Source: JBNLBT01 sp050303435
GTDB taxonomy: Bacteria > Pseudomonadota > Gammaproteobacteria > Xanthomonadales > Marinicellaceae
Direction: 5' to 3'
Assembly (NCBI GenBank): GCA_050303435.1
Contig: JBNLBT010000034.1
Span: 1 to 30,413, forward strand
DNA length: 30,413 nt
In this document: piece by piece, positions 1 to 7,791 of the stretch
Layout: each line of letters opens with the position of its first letter
Position numbering within the stretch: the stretch's first letter is position 1
Position numbers and translations under genes: made by a program
Notes under the pieces: model-generated
Told to the model about the DNA's origin: nothing
Databases searched by the model: none
What the model saw: only the letters and a program-made list of their open reading frames with translations

Positions 1-2
1 AA

Positions 3-791
3 GAGATCGATTTTCTCAGCGATCGCGCCTTGCAGGACACCCTCAATGCGCTGCACAAGCGCTTGCAGCAAACCTTGCAGAAAAGCCAGGGCGGCGTGTT
101 GCTGACCCAGGGCATCAACGTGGCCATTGTCGGCCGTCCAAACGCGGGCAAATCCTCTTTGTTAAATTGCCTGACACGCGAAGACACCGCCATAGTCTCG
201 CCGCGTGCCGGCACCACACGCGATGTGATCCGACAGGACATTCAACTCGGCGGCATTCCCTTGCGTCTGGTCGACACCGCCGGCATCCATGAAACCGCGG
301 ACGAAATTGAGCGGCAAGGCGTGCACCGCGCTTTGGCGGAAGGAGAGAAAGCCGATGTGGTGCTGTGGGTGGTGGATGCCAGTGAGCCGTCAAGCCTGAA
401 CGATCAGGCCCCGGTGCAACACAGACAAATTATTCGTGTGCTGAACAAAAGTGATCTGTTGCCAGCGGCGCAGCGCGCCGACACCGAAGGCGTGTGGGTT
501 TCTGCGCTGAATGGTCGCGGCATCAAAGACCTGGAAAGCGCGCTGTTGCAACGGCTGTCGGTGGAAAGCACGCTGGAGAGCACTTTCGCCGCGCGCACCC
601 GCCACGTGCAGGCGCTCAAACAGGTTTGGACGCATGTGCAGACGGCGCTGGAACATTTGGAAAACGCGCAAGGCGAGTTGACGGCGGAAGAATTGCGTTT
701 GGGTCAACAGGCGCTGAATGCCATCACCGGCGCGTTCACCAGCGACGATTTGCTGGGCGAAATATTCTCACAGTTTTGCATCGGCAAATAA
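3..791 (+). CDS. mnmE: tRNA modification GTPase MnmE (5' truncated by window edge)
   Basis: This is the C-terminal part of MnmE, the GTPase that with MnmG installs the (carboxymethyl)aminomethyl group on wobble uridine-34 of certain tRNAs. The frame is already open at base 3, with EIDFLSDRAL, the usual run into the helical domain, so the start lies left of the window. The G domain shows the P-loop GRPNAGKSS, the switch I TTRDV, DTAGI (G3) and NKSD (G4). The protein ends in FCIGK, whose Cys is the conserved catalytic C-terminal residue of the family. The 3' end is therefore complete and intact. The next gene is convergent, 23 bases away. In many gammaproteobacteria mnmE follows rpmH-rnpA-yidC near dnaA, so that cluster would be expected to the left (inference). 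Confidence 0.97.
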   Translation, partial: EIDFLSDRALQDTLNALHKRLQQTLQKSQGGVLLTQGINVAIVGRPNAGKSSLLNCLTREDTAIVSPRAGTTRDVIRQDIQLGGIPLRLVDTAGIHETADEIERQGVHRALAEGEKADVVLWVVDASEPSSLNDQAPVQHRQIIRVLNKSDLLPAAQRADTEGVWVSALNGRGIKDLESALLQRLSVESTLESTFAARTRHVQALKQVWTHVQTALEHLENAQGELTAEELRLGQQALNAITGAFTSDDLLGEIFSQFCIGK

Positions 792-814
792 GCGCGCCAA
801 GCCAAGCCGGCCAT

Positions 815-1600
815 TCAGTCCGGTCTTTGCAAAGCAGTCCAGATGTTGACCATGGCGGACACCACGTGCTGCAAGGCGTCGGCCACTGACGACCATTCAG
901 CCCAGCCGGGTGAAGCCGATAACAGCGGCGCGCATTGCGCGATTGAAAGCCGGTGAGCCTGCATGAACACAAACGCATCAAACAGCCCCGGCCCGACGCC
1001 GGCGTATTCCCAGTCAATCAGGACCAAAGACGCACCGCCGAGAATGTTGCTGTGCAACAGATCGCCGTGCAGCAGTTGCGCCGGCGAAGCAAAAAAACCG
1101 CAATCCAGCAGCGTCTGAAACGGTTTTTGCAAGGCGCGTTTGAGCGGATGATCTGCCGGCCATCGCGCATCGTCAAGGTAGGCCTTCAGGCGCTGTTGCA
1201 GATGAACGCTGGGCGGCGCATTGAACGACCGCAGGTCCACTTCTTGCAAGCGCCGCAATCGGGCCGCCAGTTGCCTTTGTGCGCTTTCATTGGCGGCCTG
1301 TGAGAACGTCCACGGTCGGGCGTCCTGCCAGCGGGTGATCAAGTAACCGCTCTCAGGATCGGCATCGATCAGCTCTGGAGCCAGCCCCAATGGCCCGATG
1401 CGCCGCAGAACATGTGCCTCAAAATGGCGATTGGCGCCAGGCAGGGGTTGATTCAGGCGCACCGCCCAGGCGCCTTCGCCGGTGCGCACCCGGGCGCTGT
1501 AGTTGCTGTGCTGGCCGCGCAATGGCTGGAAATCAAGCAGTCCGGCACGCGCCACGGCCGGCATGTTCTGCAAGGCCCTGACCCAGTCGCTGCGGTTCAC
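815..1600 (-). CDS. thiK: Thiamine kinase-like aminoglycoside/choline phosphotransferase family protein
   Basis: A 261-residue cytosolic kinase of the APH/choline-kinase fold. The catalytic loop HGDLLHSN (residues about 178-185) supplies the catalytic Asp and Asn, and LIDWEYAG (about 194-201) supplies the Mg-binding Asp. Family members phosphorylate small alcohols such as choline or thiamine. Thiamine is favoured here because this is the last gene of an operon led by a TPP riboswitch, directly after a PnuC-type permease whose 3' end it overlaps by 4 bases (ATGA). Phosphorylation would trap imported thiamine as TMP, which then needs ThiL (not in this window) to become TPP. The specificity is inferred from context; choline kinase is the main alternative. 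Confidence 0.8.
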   Translation of the reverse strand: MNRSDWVRALQNMPAVARAGLLDFQPLRGQHSNYSARVRTGEGAWAVRLNQPLPGANRHFEAHVLRRIGPLGLAPELIDADPESGYLITRWQDARPWTFSQAANESAQRQLAARLRRLQEVDLRSFNAPPSVHLQQRLKAYLDDARWPADHPLKRALQKPFQTLLDCGFFASPAQLLHGDLLHSNILGGASLVLIDWEYAGVGPGLFDAFVFMQAHRLSIAQCAPLLSASPGWAEWSSVADALQHVVSAMVNIWTALQRPD

Positions 1601-2214
1601 GCCCCGCCCTCGCCCTGCTCAGCATTGTGTGCCGCCAGACGGGCGCGCCACTGCAGCAGGCCCAGCACCACCAGCACCACGTACGCCACATACAGCCCCG
1701 CGGTCAGTTGCAGTCCGCGGTGCCAGTTCAGGAAAATATTGATGCTGTCAATGAGCAACCAGTAGTACCAGTTTTCCAACACCTTGCGCGCCACCAGCCA
1801 GGTGGCCAGTACCGCGAACACGGAAGTGAAGGCATCCAACAATGGAAACGCCGCGCCGTGCCGCGCGGTCCACCACGCCAGCGCCGGCACACAGGCGGCG
1901 CACAGCAGCACCCAGGGCATATGTTTGCGCCAGGGCCAGGACTGAATCGGCGGTTCCAGGCCGCTGTGACCGCCGCGCCAGCGCCACCAGCCGTACAGCG
2001 CCATGGCCAGATAATACACGTTCAGCAGCGACTCGGACAGCAAGGCCACGCGGTGGTACAGGGCGATGTAAATCAAGGTGCTGAGTGCGGCAAACAACCA
2101 GCAGGCCACGTGCTCGCGCATCGCCAGCAGCAAATACAGCACGGCGAACACCACCGCCAGGATTTCCAGCGGCAGATGCCACTGCGTCAGGAATTGTTGC
2201 CAGGCAGCGCTCAC
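1597..2214 (-). CDS. pnuT: PnuC/PnuT-family vitamin permease, probably for thiamine
   Basis: A 205-residue polytopic inner-membrane protein with about seven hydrophobic helices. PnuC-family features include LNVYYLAMALYGWWRWR near residues 63-79 and the closing pattern around LNWHRGLQLTAGLYVAYVV. PnuC proteins facilitate diffusion of nicotinamide riboside and related vitamins, with trapping by a downstream kinase; the PnuT branch handles thiamine. The position under a TPP riboswitch and before a thiamine-kinase-like gene points to thiamine. The start overlaps the preceding small gene by 4 bases and the stop overlaps the kinase by 4 bases, indicating translational coupling. The family assignment is firm; the substrate is inferred from context. 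Confidence 0.85.
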   Translation of the reverse strand: MSAAWQQFLTQWHLPLEILAVVFAVLYLLLAMREHVACWLFAALSTLIYIALYHRVALLSESLLNVYYLAMALYGWWRWRGGHSGLEPPIQSWPWRKHMPWVLLCAACVPALAWWTARHGAAFPLLDAFTSVFAVLATWLVARKVLENWYYWLLIDSINIFLNWHRGLQLTAGLYVAYVVLVVLGLLQWRARLAAHNAEQGEGGA

Positions 2215-2462
2215 GGTGTGTTCAAATGACCGCGCAGCACTTTCATGACAAACGCGGCTTTGGCTGTGTCGGTGTGGGTGGCTTGCATCGCTTCGGCAAT
2301 GTGTGCCAGCGCGGTGGCGTACGGACCGAACACCTGTGTGCTCATGCCATTGGTGACCACGGTCAGTTCCGGGTGCGCGTTGAGCCGCGCAATGAACGCA
2401 TCGATCGGCGGGATGTAGGCCTCCTGCAAAGGATAGAGGCTGATTTCAATGGAGGCTTGCAT
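2211..2462 (-). CDS. Small thiamine-binding-family protein (PF01910 / YkoF-like)
   Basis: An 83-residue soluble protein starting MQASIEISLYPL. The beta-alpha-beta-beta-alpha-beta look, with VTNGMSTQVFGPY in the middle and FVMKVLRGH at the end, matches the MTH1187/YkoF thiamine-binding domain family. Family members bind thiamine or hydroxymethylpyrimidine-like ligands; their physiological role is poorly known. The start at 2462 is chosen because GAGGAG lies 8 bases upstream; a longer open frame to 2540 has a Pro/Arg-rich, non-family beginning. There is no signal peptide, so it should be cytosolic. It lies between the receptor and the permease of the TPP-riboswitch operon, which agrees with a thiamine role. 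Confidence 0.78.
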   Translation of the reverse strand: MQASIEISLYPLQEAYIPPIDAFIARLNAHPELTVVTNGMSTQVFGPYATALAHIAEAMQATHTDTAKAAFVMKVLRGHLNTP

Positions 2463-2540
2463 GTTGGTTGCTCCTCGGCCGCACGGGCCGTGTCGGGTGC
2501 GCTCAGGCGACGTACATGGCCGCAATCTGGGCGCAGGCAA

Positions 2541-4649
2541 TCAGAATAAAAACTCGGCACTGAGACCGAAATGGCGCGGATGTCCCAATTGCAGATAGCT
2601 GCGATCGGGGAAATCCGGTGGCTCCAGCCCAAAGAAAAACCCGCGCGTGGCGAAGCGCCGGTCAAACAGGTTGCGTGCCCACAAATATACGGCCCAGCGT
2701 TCGGCACGAAAACCGCTTTTGAAATTCACCAGGGCATACGACGGGGCCTGCTGCGCGTGCGAATCGGAAAAATAAAACCCGTCCGAACCGTTCACATCCA
2801 CGCGCGTGAAAAAACCGCCCACGCGCTGATATTCCAGGCCCAGTGAATACTGGTGAGACGGCGCGTGCGCCTGTTCGCGACCTGAAATGTCGCCGTCCGG
2901 GCCAATGAAGTCGTCGAATGTGGCGTCCAGCAGCGCCAGCGACATGTGCGCGGTCAACAGCGGCGAAAGATGCCAGCGCAGTTCAGTTTCAAGGCCTTGA
3001 TTGGTGCCGCTGGCGGCGTTGGCGGTGAAAAATACAAAGGTCAGCGGATCGTTGGGGTCGAGTTGCCTGGAGGTGGACACCTGCATGTTCCTGCGTTGTG
3101 AATGGAACACGGTGAAGCTCATCCACAGCGCCTGCGATGGACTGTGTCCCTTCAGGCCGGCTTCCAGATTCCACAGCTGTTCCGGCCCGTACTCACGCAG
3201 TGCCGTCGGCAAGGCCGGATCTAGATTGAAACCGCCGCCTTTGTAGCCGCGCGACAGTGAAACATAGCCGCTGTGGTTGTCGCCGAGGGTTTGCAGCCAG
3301 GCAATCTGACCGCCCTGCATGTCGTTGTCCTGGTTGACCGACAGTCCATGGCTGTCGCGGTAGTGGCTGCGGCGCTGCTCATGGCGCAAACCCAGGGTGA
3401 ATTCGCCGCCGCGGTCGTTGGCGTGAGTCAACTGGCCAAACAGCGCGCGCGTGGTCGCGGAGAACGCAGAATCCAGCTGTCTGGAAACCGCGCCGTTGTA
3501 CAAATCCAGAAACGCGTTGTCTTCCTGCAAGCGGTGCCAGTACAGCCCGGCCACCCAGTCGGTGGAGTCGTTGAACAACCGGCCGTCGGGTTTTGATACC
3601 AGGCGCAACTCCTGTGAATACATGTCGCGGTCGCGGTCGTTCTCTGCGGTGAAATCGTAGGGACTGAATTCGCCCCAGTACTCGGGGTTGCCCCAGTCGC
3701 CATCGAAATCATAGCGATTTTCATGTGTTGAAAGACTGCTCAGAGAAACCAGATCAAAAGCGCGGTGTGCGCGGTGCGTCAGACGCACACCCAATGCCGA
3801 GGATTTTTGCGCGTCGCGGCCGGGCTTGTCGCTGTGTGTGGTGAAACCGTTTTCCGGTGCAAAGGCGTCGTACCCGTTGTCCAGGTCGGCCAGCAGATAG
3901 GTGGCAGAAAACTGCCAGCGATCCGAGGTCTGCGAAGCCAGTTTGCCGCGCAGCAGGAATTCGTCGCGACCGTGGGTGTCGTCGCGGTCGAGGTAATCGT
4001 TGTGGCGAAACCCATTGGCGCGGTGTTGTTGCACCGCCAGGCGGTATGCCAGCGTGTCATTCAATGGCCCGGTGCTGACCAGGCCCAGCGCGCTCTGGCC
4101 GTCGTCGCCGATCAGGGTTTCAATGCGTTGCGCCCGCTGCATCGACGGTTCATGGGTTTTAATGTACACCAGTCCGGCCAGTGCATTGGCGCCGAAGCGG
4201 GTGCCCTGCGGGCCGCGCAGAACGTCAATTTGCTCGACATCAAACAGGCCGGCAACCGGGCCCAGTGAAGTGAAATCGATGTCGTCCACCAGAAACCCCA
4301 CCGATGGGTTGGGCGCGCCTTCATATTGCGAGCGTTCGCCGATGCCGCGGATCTGCAAATGGCGCGGCCGGTTGCCGCCCGAGGCCCAGTGCAGATTGGG
4401 CACCAGTTCGATGACTTCATTGAAATGCTGTTGGGTCGACGCGCGCAAGGCGTCTTCATCCAACACCGCCACCGACGCCGGCACGCGCCCGATGTCGGTG
4501 TGCTCACGCAAATCCGCCTGCACCACAATGGCGTCCAGCTCGGCGGTCTCGGTTTCGTCGCTTGCCTCATGGGAGGACTCGGCGGCCTGCAGCGCGGATG
4601 ACAGCACAGCGCCGCACAGCAAAAAGGGGTATAAATTGAAAAGTTTCAT
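2541..4649 (-). CDS. TonB-dependent outer-membrane receptor, probably for thiamine
   Basis: A 702-residue TonB-dependent receptor. A signal peptide covers residues 1-22 (cleavage after LQA), followed by an acidic linker and a TonB-box-like AIVVQA near residue 40. The plug domain has the conserved VPASVAVLDEDAL start, the LQIRGIGER strand, and VLRGPQGTRFGANALAG before the 22-strand barrel, which ends in the outer-membrane signature Phe (AEFLF). TonB/ExbBD energy drives import of scarce ligands across the outer membrane. It is the first gene after the TPP riboswitch, so thiamine or a thiamine phosphate is the likely ligand (inference); ordinary siderophore use is less likely given the operon. 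About 130 bases of leader separate the aptamer from the start codon, with only a weak GAGA ribosome site. Confidence 0.9.
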   Translation of the reverse strand: MKLFNLYPFLLCGAVLSSALQAAESSHEASDETETAELDAIVVQADLREHTDIGRVPASVAVLDEDALRASTQQHFNEVIELVPNLHWASGGNRPRHLQIRGIGERSQYEGAPNPSVGFLVDDIDFTSLGPVAGLFDVEQIDVLRGPQGTRFGANALAGLVYIKTHEPSMQRAQRIETLIGDDGQSALGLVSTGPLNDTLAYRLAVQQHRANGFRHNDYLDRDDTHGRDEFLLRGKLASQTSDRWQFSATYLLADLDNGYDAFAPENGFTTHSDKPGRDAQKSSALGVRLTHRAHRAFDLVSLSSLSTHENRYDFDGDWGNPEYWGEFSPYDFTAENDRDRDMYSQELRLVSKPDGRLFNDSTDWVAGLYWHRLQEDNAFLDLYNGAVSRQLDSAFSATTRALFGQLTHANDRGGEFTLGLRHEQRRSHYRDSHGLSVNQDNDMQGGQIAWLQTLGDNHSGYVSLSRGYKGGGFNLDPALPTALREYGPEQLWNLEAGLKGHSPSQALWMSFTVFHSQRRNMQVSTSRQLDPNDPLTFVFFTANAASGTNQGLETELRWHLSPLLTAHMSLALLDATFDDFIGPDGDISGREQAHAPSHQYSLGLEYQRVGGFFTRVDVNGSDGFYFSDSHAQQAPSYALVNFKSGFRAERWAVYLWARNLFDRRFATRGFFFGLEPPDFPDRSYLQLGHPRHFGLSAEFLF

Positions 4650-4785
4650 GTGTCAGGATCTCGCAAAATACAGCCCGCCCTGAATGCCGGAAACCACCGG
4701 TGATGCACGCGACCAAAGGCCGCAATGCACATAAGATCAGGGTCGACTGATGTTCAGCAGACCCGGTGACTGACGCGAGTGAATG

Positions 4786-4876
4786 CCCATTCCTACGCCG
4801 GTACTAACCGGATCAGGTTCAAAGGGTTCGCTTGATCTCAAGCATCTCAGGCTCAATGGCCACCCCCAGGATGCCG
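4786..4876 (-). promoter_or_regulatory. TPP (THI-box) riboswitch
   Basis: Read on the minus strand, the segment carries the conserved TPP-aptamer parts in order: GGGGGTG (P2 5' strand), CTGAGATG, ACCC (P2 3' strand), TGAACCTGATCCGGTTA and GCGTAGGAAT. A closing stem P1 can form between CATCCT at 4868-4873 and AGGAATG at about 4786-4792. It lies upstream of the TonB receptor and governs the four-gene thiamine salvage operon. TPP binding normally represses. No clear T-tailed terminator follows in the 130-base leader; a GCGGCC-TTT-GGTCGC hairpin is present, so control may be at translation (inference). Confidence 0.96.
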
Positions 4877-4879
4877 GGC

Positions 4880-4907
4880 ATTGTATCACGCCGAGATGGC
4901 AATCCAA
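4880..4907 (-). promoter_or_regulatory. Sigma70-type promoter of the thiamine salvage operon
   Basis: On the minus strand TTGGAT (4902-4907) and TACAAT (4880-4885) are separated by 16 bases. Transcription would start near 4873, exactly at the 5' strand of the riboswitch P1 stem, which supports the prediction. Confidence 0.6.
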
Positions 4908-5004
4908 AGCCTTGTCGCCGGAGGGCCTTTTTTGCACGGCCGGGTGCGGCAAATGGGGCGGAAAAAGCATTTGTTTTTGGGCGCAATTGAATTAATATGC
5001 GGGC

Positions 5005-6333
5005 ATGCTCGACAAAAGCCGCAGCCAGCGCATCCTCAACATCTCCCTGCCCATCATCGGCGCCATGGTGTCTCAAAACATCCTCAATCTGGTGGATTCC
5101 GCCATGGTGGGGTCGCTCGGCACGGCGGCTCTGGGTGCAGTCGGACTGGGCGGATTTCTGAACTTCATGGCGGTGGCTTTTTTCATCGGATTTGGCGTTG
5201 GTGTGCAGGCCATGGTGGCGCGGCGCATGGGTCAGGGGCGCGTGTCCGAAGCGGCCGAGCCGCTCAACGGCGCCCTGCTGGTGATCCTGCTGTCCTCGCT
5301 GCCGGTCACCGCCGTGCTGTATGTGCTGACGCCGTGGCTGATGTCGCTGGTCAACGCCGACCCGGCGGTGCAGGCCGAGGGCGTGCCGTATCTGCAGGCA
5401 CGCTTCCTGGGCATCATGTTTCTCGGTTTTCACTTCTGCTTTCGCGGATTCTGGAGCGGCATCGACATGACCCGGGTGTATTTGCAGGCCCTGTTGCTGG
5501 CGCACGCCAGCAATGTGTTGATCAGCTACGTGCTGATTTTTGGCCACCTGGGCTTGCCCGCCCTGGGCACGCGCGGCGCCGGGCTGGGCACGGCGATGTC
5601 AATGGTGGTTTCCAGCGCCTACTATTTTCACTGCGCACGCAAACTGGCTGGCGGCCACGGGTTTCTGTCCCGCCGGCCGAACTGGCACACCATCGGTCAA
5701 ATGTTGAAAACCGCTCTGCCGGCCTCGCTGCAGCAGTTCTTTTTTGCCGCCGGTTTCACCGCCCTGTTCTGGATCGTTGGCCAGATCGGCACCGCGGAAC
5801 TGGCGGCCACCAACGTCATTGTCAATCTGATGCTGGCGGTGATTCTGCCGTCGCTGGGGATTGGCATCGGCGGTGCCACACTGGTGGGTCAGGCCTTGGG
5901 TCGCGGACAATCCGAAGACGCCCATCGCTGGGGCTGGGACGCGGCCAAACTGGCGTTTTTGGTGTCCTTGGCCATCAGCCTGCCGGCGCTGATTTTCCCG
6001 CAGGGCATTTTGTCGGTGTTTTTGCACGAACAGCACGCCCTGGAAGTGGCCGTCGACCCGCTGCGCATCACCGCGCTGTTCATCGCCCTGGAAGCCATTG
6101 GCATGGTGTTGTTTAATGCCATCAATGGCGCCGGTGACACCAAAACCACACTGCTTGTGTCCTTTGTACTGCAGTGGTTTTTGTTTTTGCCCATGGCGTG
6201 GCTGCTGGGCCCGTTCTGGGGCATGGGCCTGACCGCGATCTGGATCGCGCAAGTCTCCTACCGCGGCCTGATGACGGTCATCATGGTGATCATCTGGCAG
6301 CGGCGACGCTGGGCCGATGTGGAGTTTGCCTGA
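5005..6333 (+). CDS. MATE-family multidrug/metabolite exporter
   Basis: A 442-residue inner-membrane protein with about twelve hydrophobic helices in two related halves, typical length for MATE (NorM/DinF) transporters. The N-terminal half has ISLPIIGAMVSQNILNLVDS followed by MVGSLGTAALGAVGLG, a standard MATE opening. MATE proteins export cationic drugs or metabolites in exchange for Na+ or H+. It diverges from the thiamine operon, with about 100 bases between its start and that promoter. No ribosome-binding site is visible before ATG 5005 (the bases before it are AT-rich, then GCGGGC), so the start or its mode of initiation is less sure. The 3' end overlaps tag by 17 bases. The substrate is unknown. 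Confidence 0.93.
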   Translation: MLDKSRSQRILNISLPIIGAMVSQNILNLVDSAMVGSLGTAALGAVGLGGFLNFMAVAFFIGFGVGVQAMVARRMGQGRVSEAAEPLNGALLVILLSSLPVTAVLYVLTPWLMSLVNADPAVQAEGVPYLQARFLGIMFLGFHFCFRGFWSGIDMTRVYLQALLLAHASNVLISYVLIFGHLGLPALGTRGAGLGTAMSMVVSSAYYFHCARKLAGGHGFLSRRPNWHTIGQMLKTALPASLQQFFFAAGFTALFWIVGQIGTAELAATNVIVNLMLAVILPSLGIGIGGATLVGQALGRGQSEDAHRWGWDAAKLAFLVSLAISLPALIFPQGILSVFLHEQHALEVAVDPLRITALFIALEAIGMVLFNAINGAGDTKTTLLVSFVLQWFLFLPMAWLLGPFWGMGLTAIWIAQVSYRGLMTVIMVIIWQRRRWADVEFA

Positions 6334-6916
6334 GGTGGCGGGTTCAGACCAGAAAAAGCGCTGTGCCTGGGCCCAGCACCCGGACGCAGATTACCGCGCC
6401 TATCATGACACGGAATGGGGGGTGCCGGTGCACGACGATGCGCACTGGTTTGAACTGCTCACGCTGGAAGGCGCGCAGGCGGGCCTCAGCTGGGCCACGG
6501 TGCTGCGCAAACGCGCCGGCTACCGGCGCGTGTTTGCGCACTACGATCTGGCACGCATCCAGGCCTTCGATGATCGACGCGTGGATGAACTGATGCAGGA
6601 CGCCGGCATCGTGCGCAACCGCCTGAAGATACAGTCCGTGATTCGCAACGCCCACGCCTTCACCAAGGTGCAACATGAATTTGGCACCTTTGACGCGTAC
6701 ATCTGGGGCTTTGTCGATGGTCAACCGCGGGTGAACCGGTTCTCAACCCTGGCCGATGTGCCGGCCAGCACGCCGTTGTCCAAGCGCCTCAGCAAAGACC
6801 TGTTGCAACGCGGCTTCAAATTTGTCGGCCCAACCATCTGCTATGCACTGATGCAGGCCGGCGGTCTGGTGAACGACCACGAAACCGGTTGCTTCCGACA
6901 CGCCGAATTGTCATAA
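6317..6916 (+). CDS. tag: DNA-3-methyladenine glycosylase I
   Basis: Tag excises 3-methyladenine from alkylated DNA in base-excision repair. The protein has the family opening RCAWAQHPDADYRAYHDTEW, the helix EGAQAGLSWATVLRKR with its conserved Glu, and FVGPTICYALMQAGGLVNDH near the C-terminus. The zinc-snap ligands are visible: Cys and His near the N-terminus (KRCAW, YHDTEW) and the His/Cys pair in NDHETGC at the end. ATG 6317 overlaps the MATE gene. A GTG at 6335, preceded by GGAG 10 bases upstream, is an equally good start and would remove six residues. Co-transcription with the MATE gene is likely. Confidence 0.96.
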   Translation: MWSLPEVAGSDQKKRCAWAQHPDADYRAYHDTEWGVPVHDDAHWFELLTLEGAQAGLSWATVLRKRAGYRRVFAHYDLARIQAFDDRRVDELMQDAGIVRNRLKIQSVIRNAHAFTKVQHEFGTFDAYIWGFVDGQPRVNRFSTLADVPASTPLSKRLSKDLLQRGFKFVGPTICYALMQAGGLVNDHETGCFRHAELS

Positions 6917-6991
6917 AAACGCCACAAGTGTGGCCCGCCGCCGCCACATTTATGCCTCACAATGCAGGCAAGTCAAACAGGAACAGATCCC

Positions 6992-7234
6992 ATGAAAGCA
7001 TTCATACCGTTCGATGATGAGATGTTGGAGACGTGGCCGCAAGACGCGCAACTGGTGCCGTTTGAAACCGCGTTTCTCAGTCCGCGAAAACCCAGTGGCG
7101 AGACATCAGAAAGGTTATCATCGGCACCACCAGCAGCAACAGCGGCAAGGCATGCAGCGCATAATCCCAGTGCAGCACATGCACCAGCACATACACGCCC
7201 AACTGGTGCAGGACGAGCGCCGTCAACGCGGTGA
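6992..7234 (+). CDS. Small uncharacterised protein, tail antisense to gtrA
   Basis: An open frame of 80 residues starting MKAFIPFDDEMLETW with LVPFE shortly after. ATG 6992 has a good AGGAA ribosome site at 6979-6983. The first 28 or so residues look like a real acidic/aromatic protein segment. From about 7077 the frame runs antisense to the 3' end of the GtrA gene and becomes Ala/Pro/His-rich, as shadow frames do. The gene may be genuine but with an extended or degraded 3' end. No function is recognised. An alternative in-frame ATG at 6962 lacks a better ribosome site. Confidence 0.45.
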   Translation: MKAFIPFDDEMLETWPQDAQLVPFETAFLSPRKPSGETSERLSSAPPAATAARHAAHNPSAAHAPAHTRPTGAGRAPSTR

Positions 7235-7481
7235 CGATGAAGCGGGGCAGCCGCTGGGCGTGGCGGCCGCGGTCGCGAAACGAATAGTGATAGTGGCCGA
7301 GATAGGCGGTCAGCAAACCGCCGGCGAAACCGGCCAGGTTGGCCAGCAAAGGGGCCAGCAACAGATGGCGGTTGAGCACATAACCGGTGCCGAAATGCAC
7401 CACGGATGCGGCCACGCCGACCAGGCCATAGCGAAACATCAGGGCCAACAGGTCTTTATGGCGCGTCCACAAAGAGGTCAT
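7077..7481 (-). CDS. GtrA-family membrane protein
   Basis: A 134-residue protein with four hydrophobic helices. The family pattern FRYGLVGVAASVVHFGTGYV at the N-terminus, the GLLTAYLGHYHYSFRDR loop and the ending FLMSRHWVFAD match GtrA/DPMS-like proteins, which are thought to help flip lipid-linked sugars across the membrane. The start MTSLWTRHKD at 7481 lies inside the end of the Rieske gene (26-base overlap); the frame upstream of it has no GtrA character. It is the last gene of the hemE-Rieske-gtrA group. No glycosylation partner lies next to it, so its substrate is unknown. Confidence 0.8.
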   Translation of the reverse strand: MTSLWTRHKDLLALMFRYGLVGVAASVVHFGTGYVLNRHLLLAPLLANLAGFAGGLLTAYLGHYHYSFRDRGRHAQRLPRFIVTALTALVLHQLGVYVLVHVLHWDYALHALPLLLLVVPMITFLMSRHWVFAD

Positions 7482-7791
7482 GACCTTCCACCACAACGCG
7501 CAAAGACCGCAAAGACTGCCCCACACAGGGGCCGGACACACACAAGCCGGACGCCACATCAAAACAGGCGCCGTGGGCCGGGCACACCAGCTGACCGGCG
7601 GCGCTGAAGAGAAACTCACCCGGCGCGTAATCCAGGCGACGACCCTGGTGCGGGCACTGGTTGATGAAGGCCGTGAAGGCGGCGCCCTGGCGACGCAAAA
7701 TCACCGACTTCAGACCGGCCGAGGTGCTCAGGGCGTGCTCAGTCCAGCCGTCCTCCGGCACATCCAGCAAGCGGGTCAGTCGCTGTTTCAT
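7456..7791 (-). CDS. Rieske [2Fe-2S] ferredoxin-like protein
   Basis: A 111-residue single-domain Rieske protein. The cluster ligands are in CPHQGRRL (Cys-x-His, about residues 46-48) and CPAHGACF (Cys-x2-His, about 70-73), the normal two-box arrangement with spacing typical of Rieske ferredoxins. There is no signal peptide or catalytic domain, so it is a cytosolic electron carrier or a regulatory subunit rather than a full oxygenase. ATG overlaps the hemE stop by 4 bases, so the two are translationally coupled. The electron-transfer partner is unknown. Confidence 0.88.
   Translation of the reverse strand: MKQRLTRLLDVPEDGWTEHALSTSAGLKSVILRRQGAAFTAFINQCPHQGRRLDYAPGEFLFSAAGQLVCPAHGACFDVASGLCVSGPCVGQSLRSLRVVVEGHDLFVDAP

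Noticed and set aside
6921..6934. GCCAC-AAGT-GTGGC hairpin after tag as a terminator
   Set aside because: The stem is only 5-6 bp and no T run follows.
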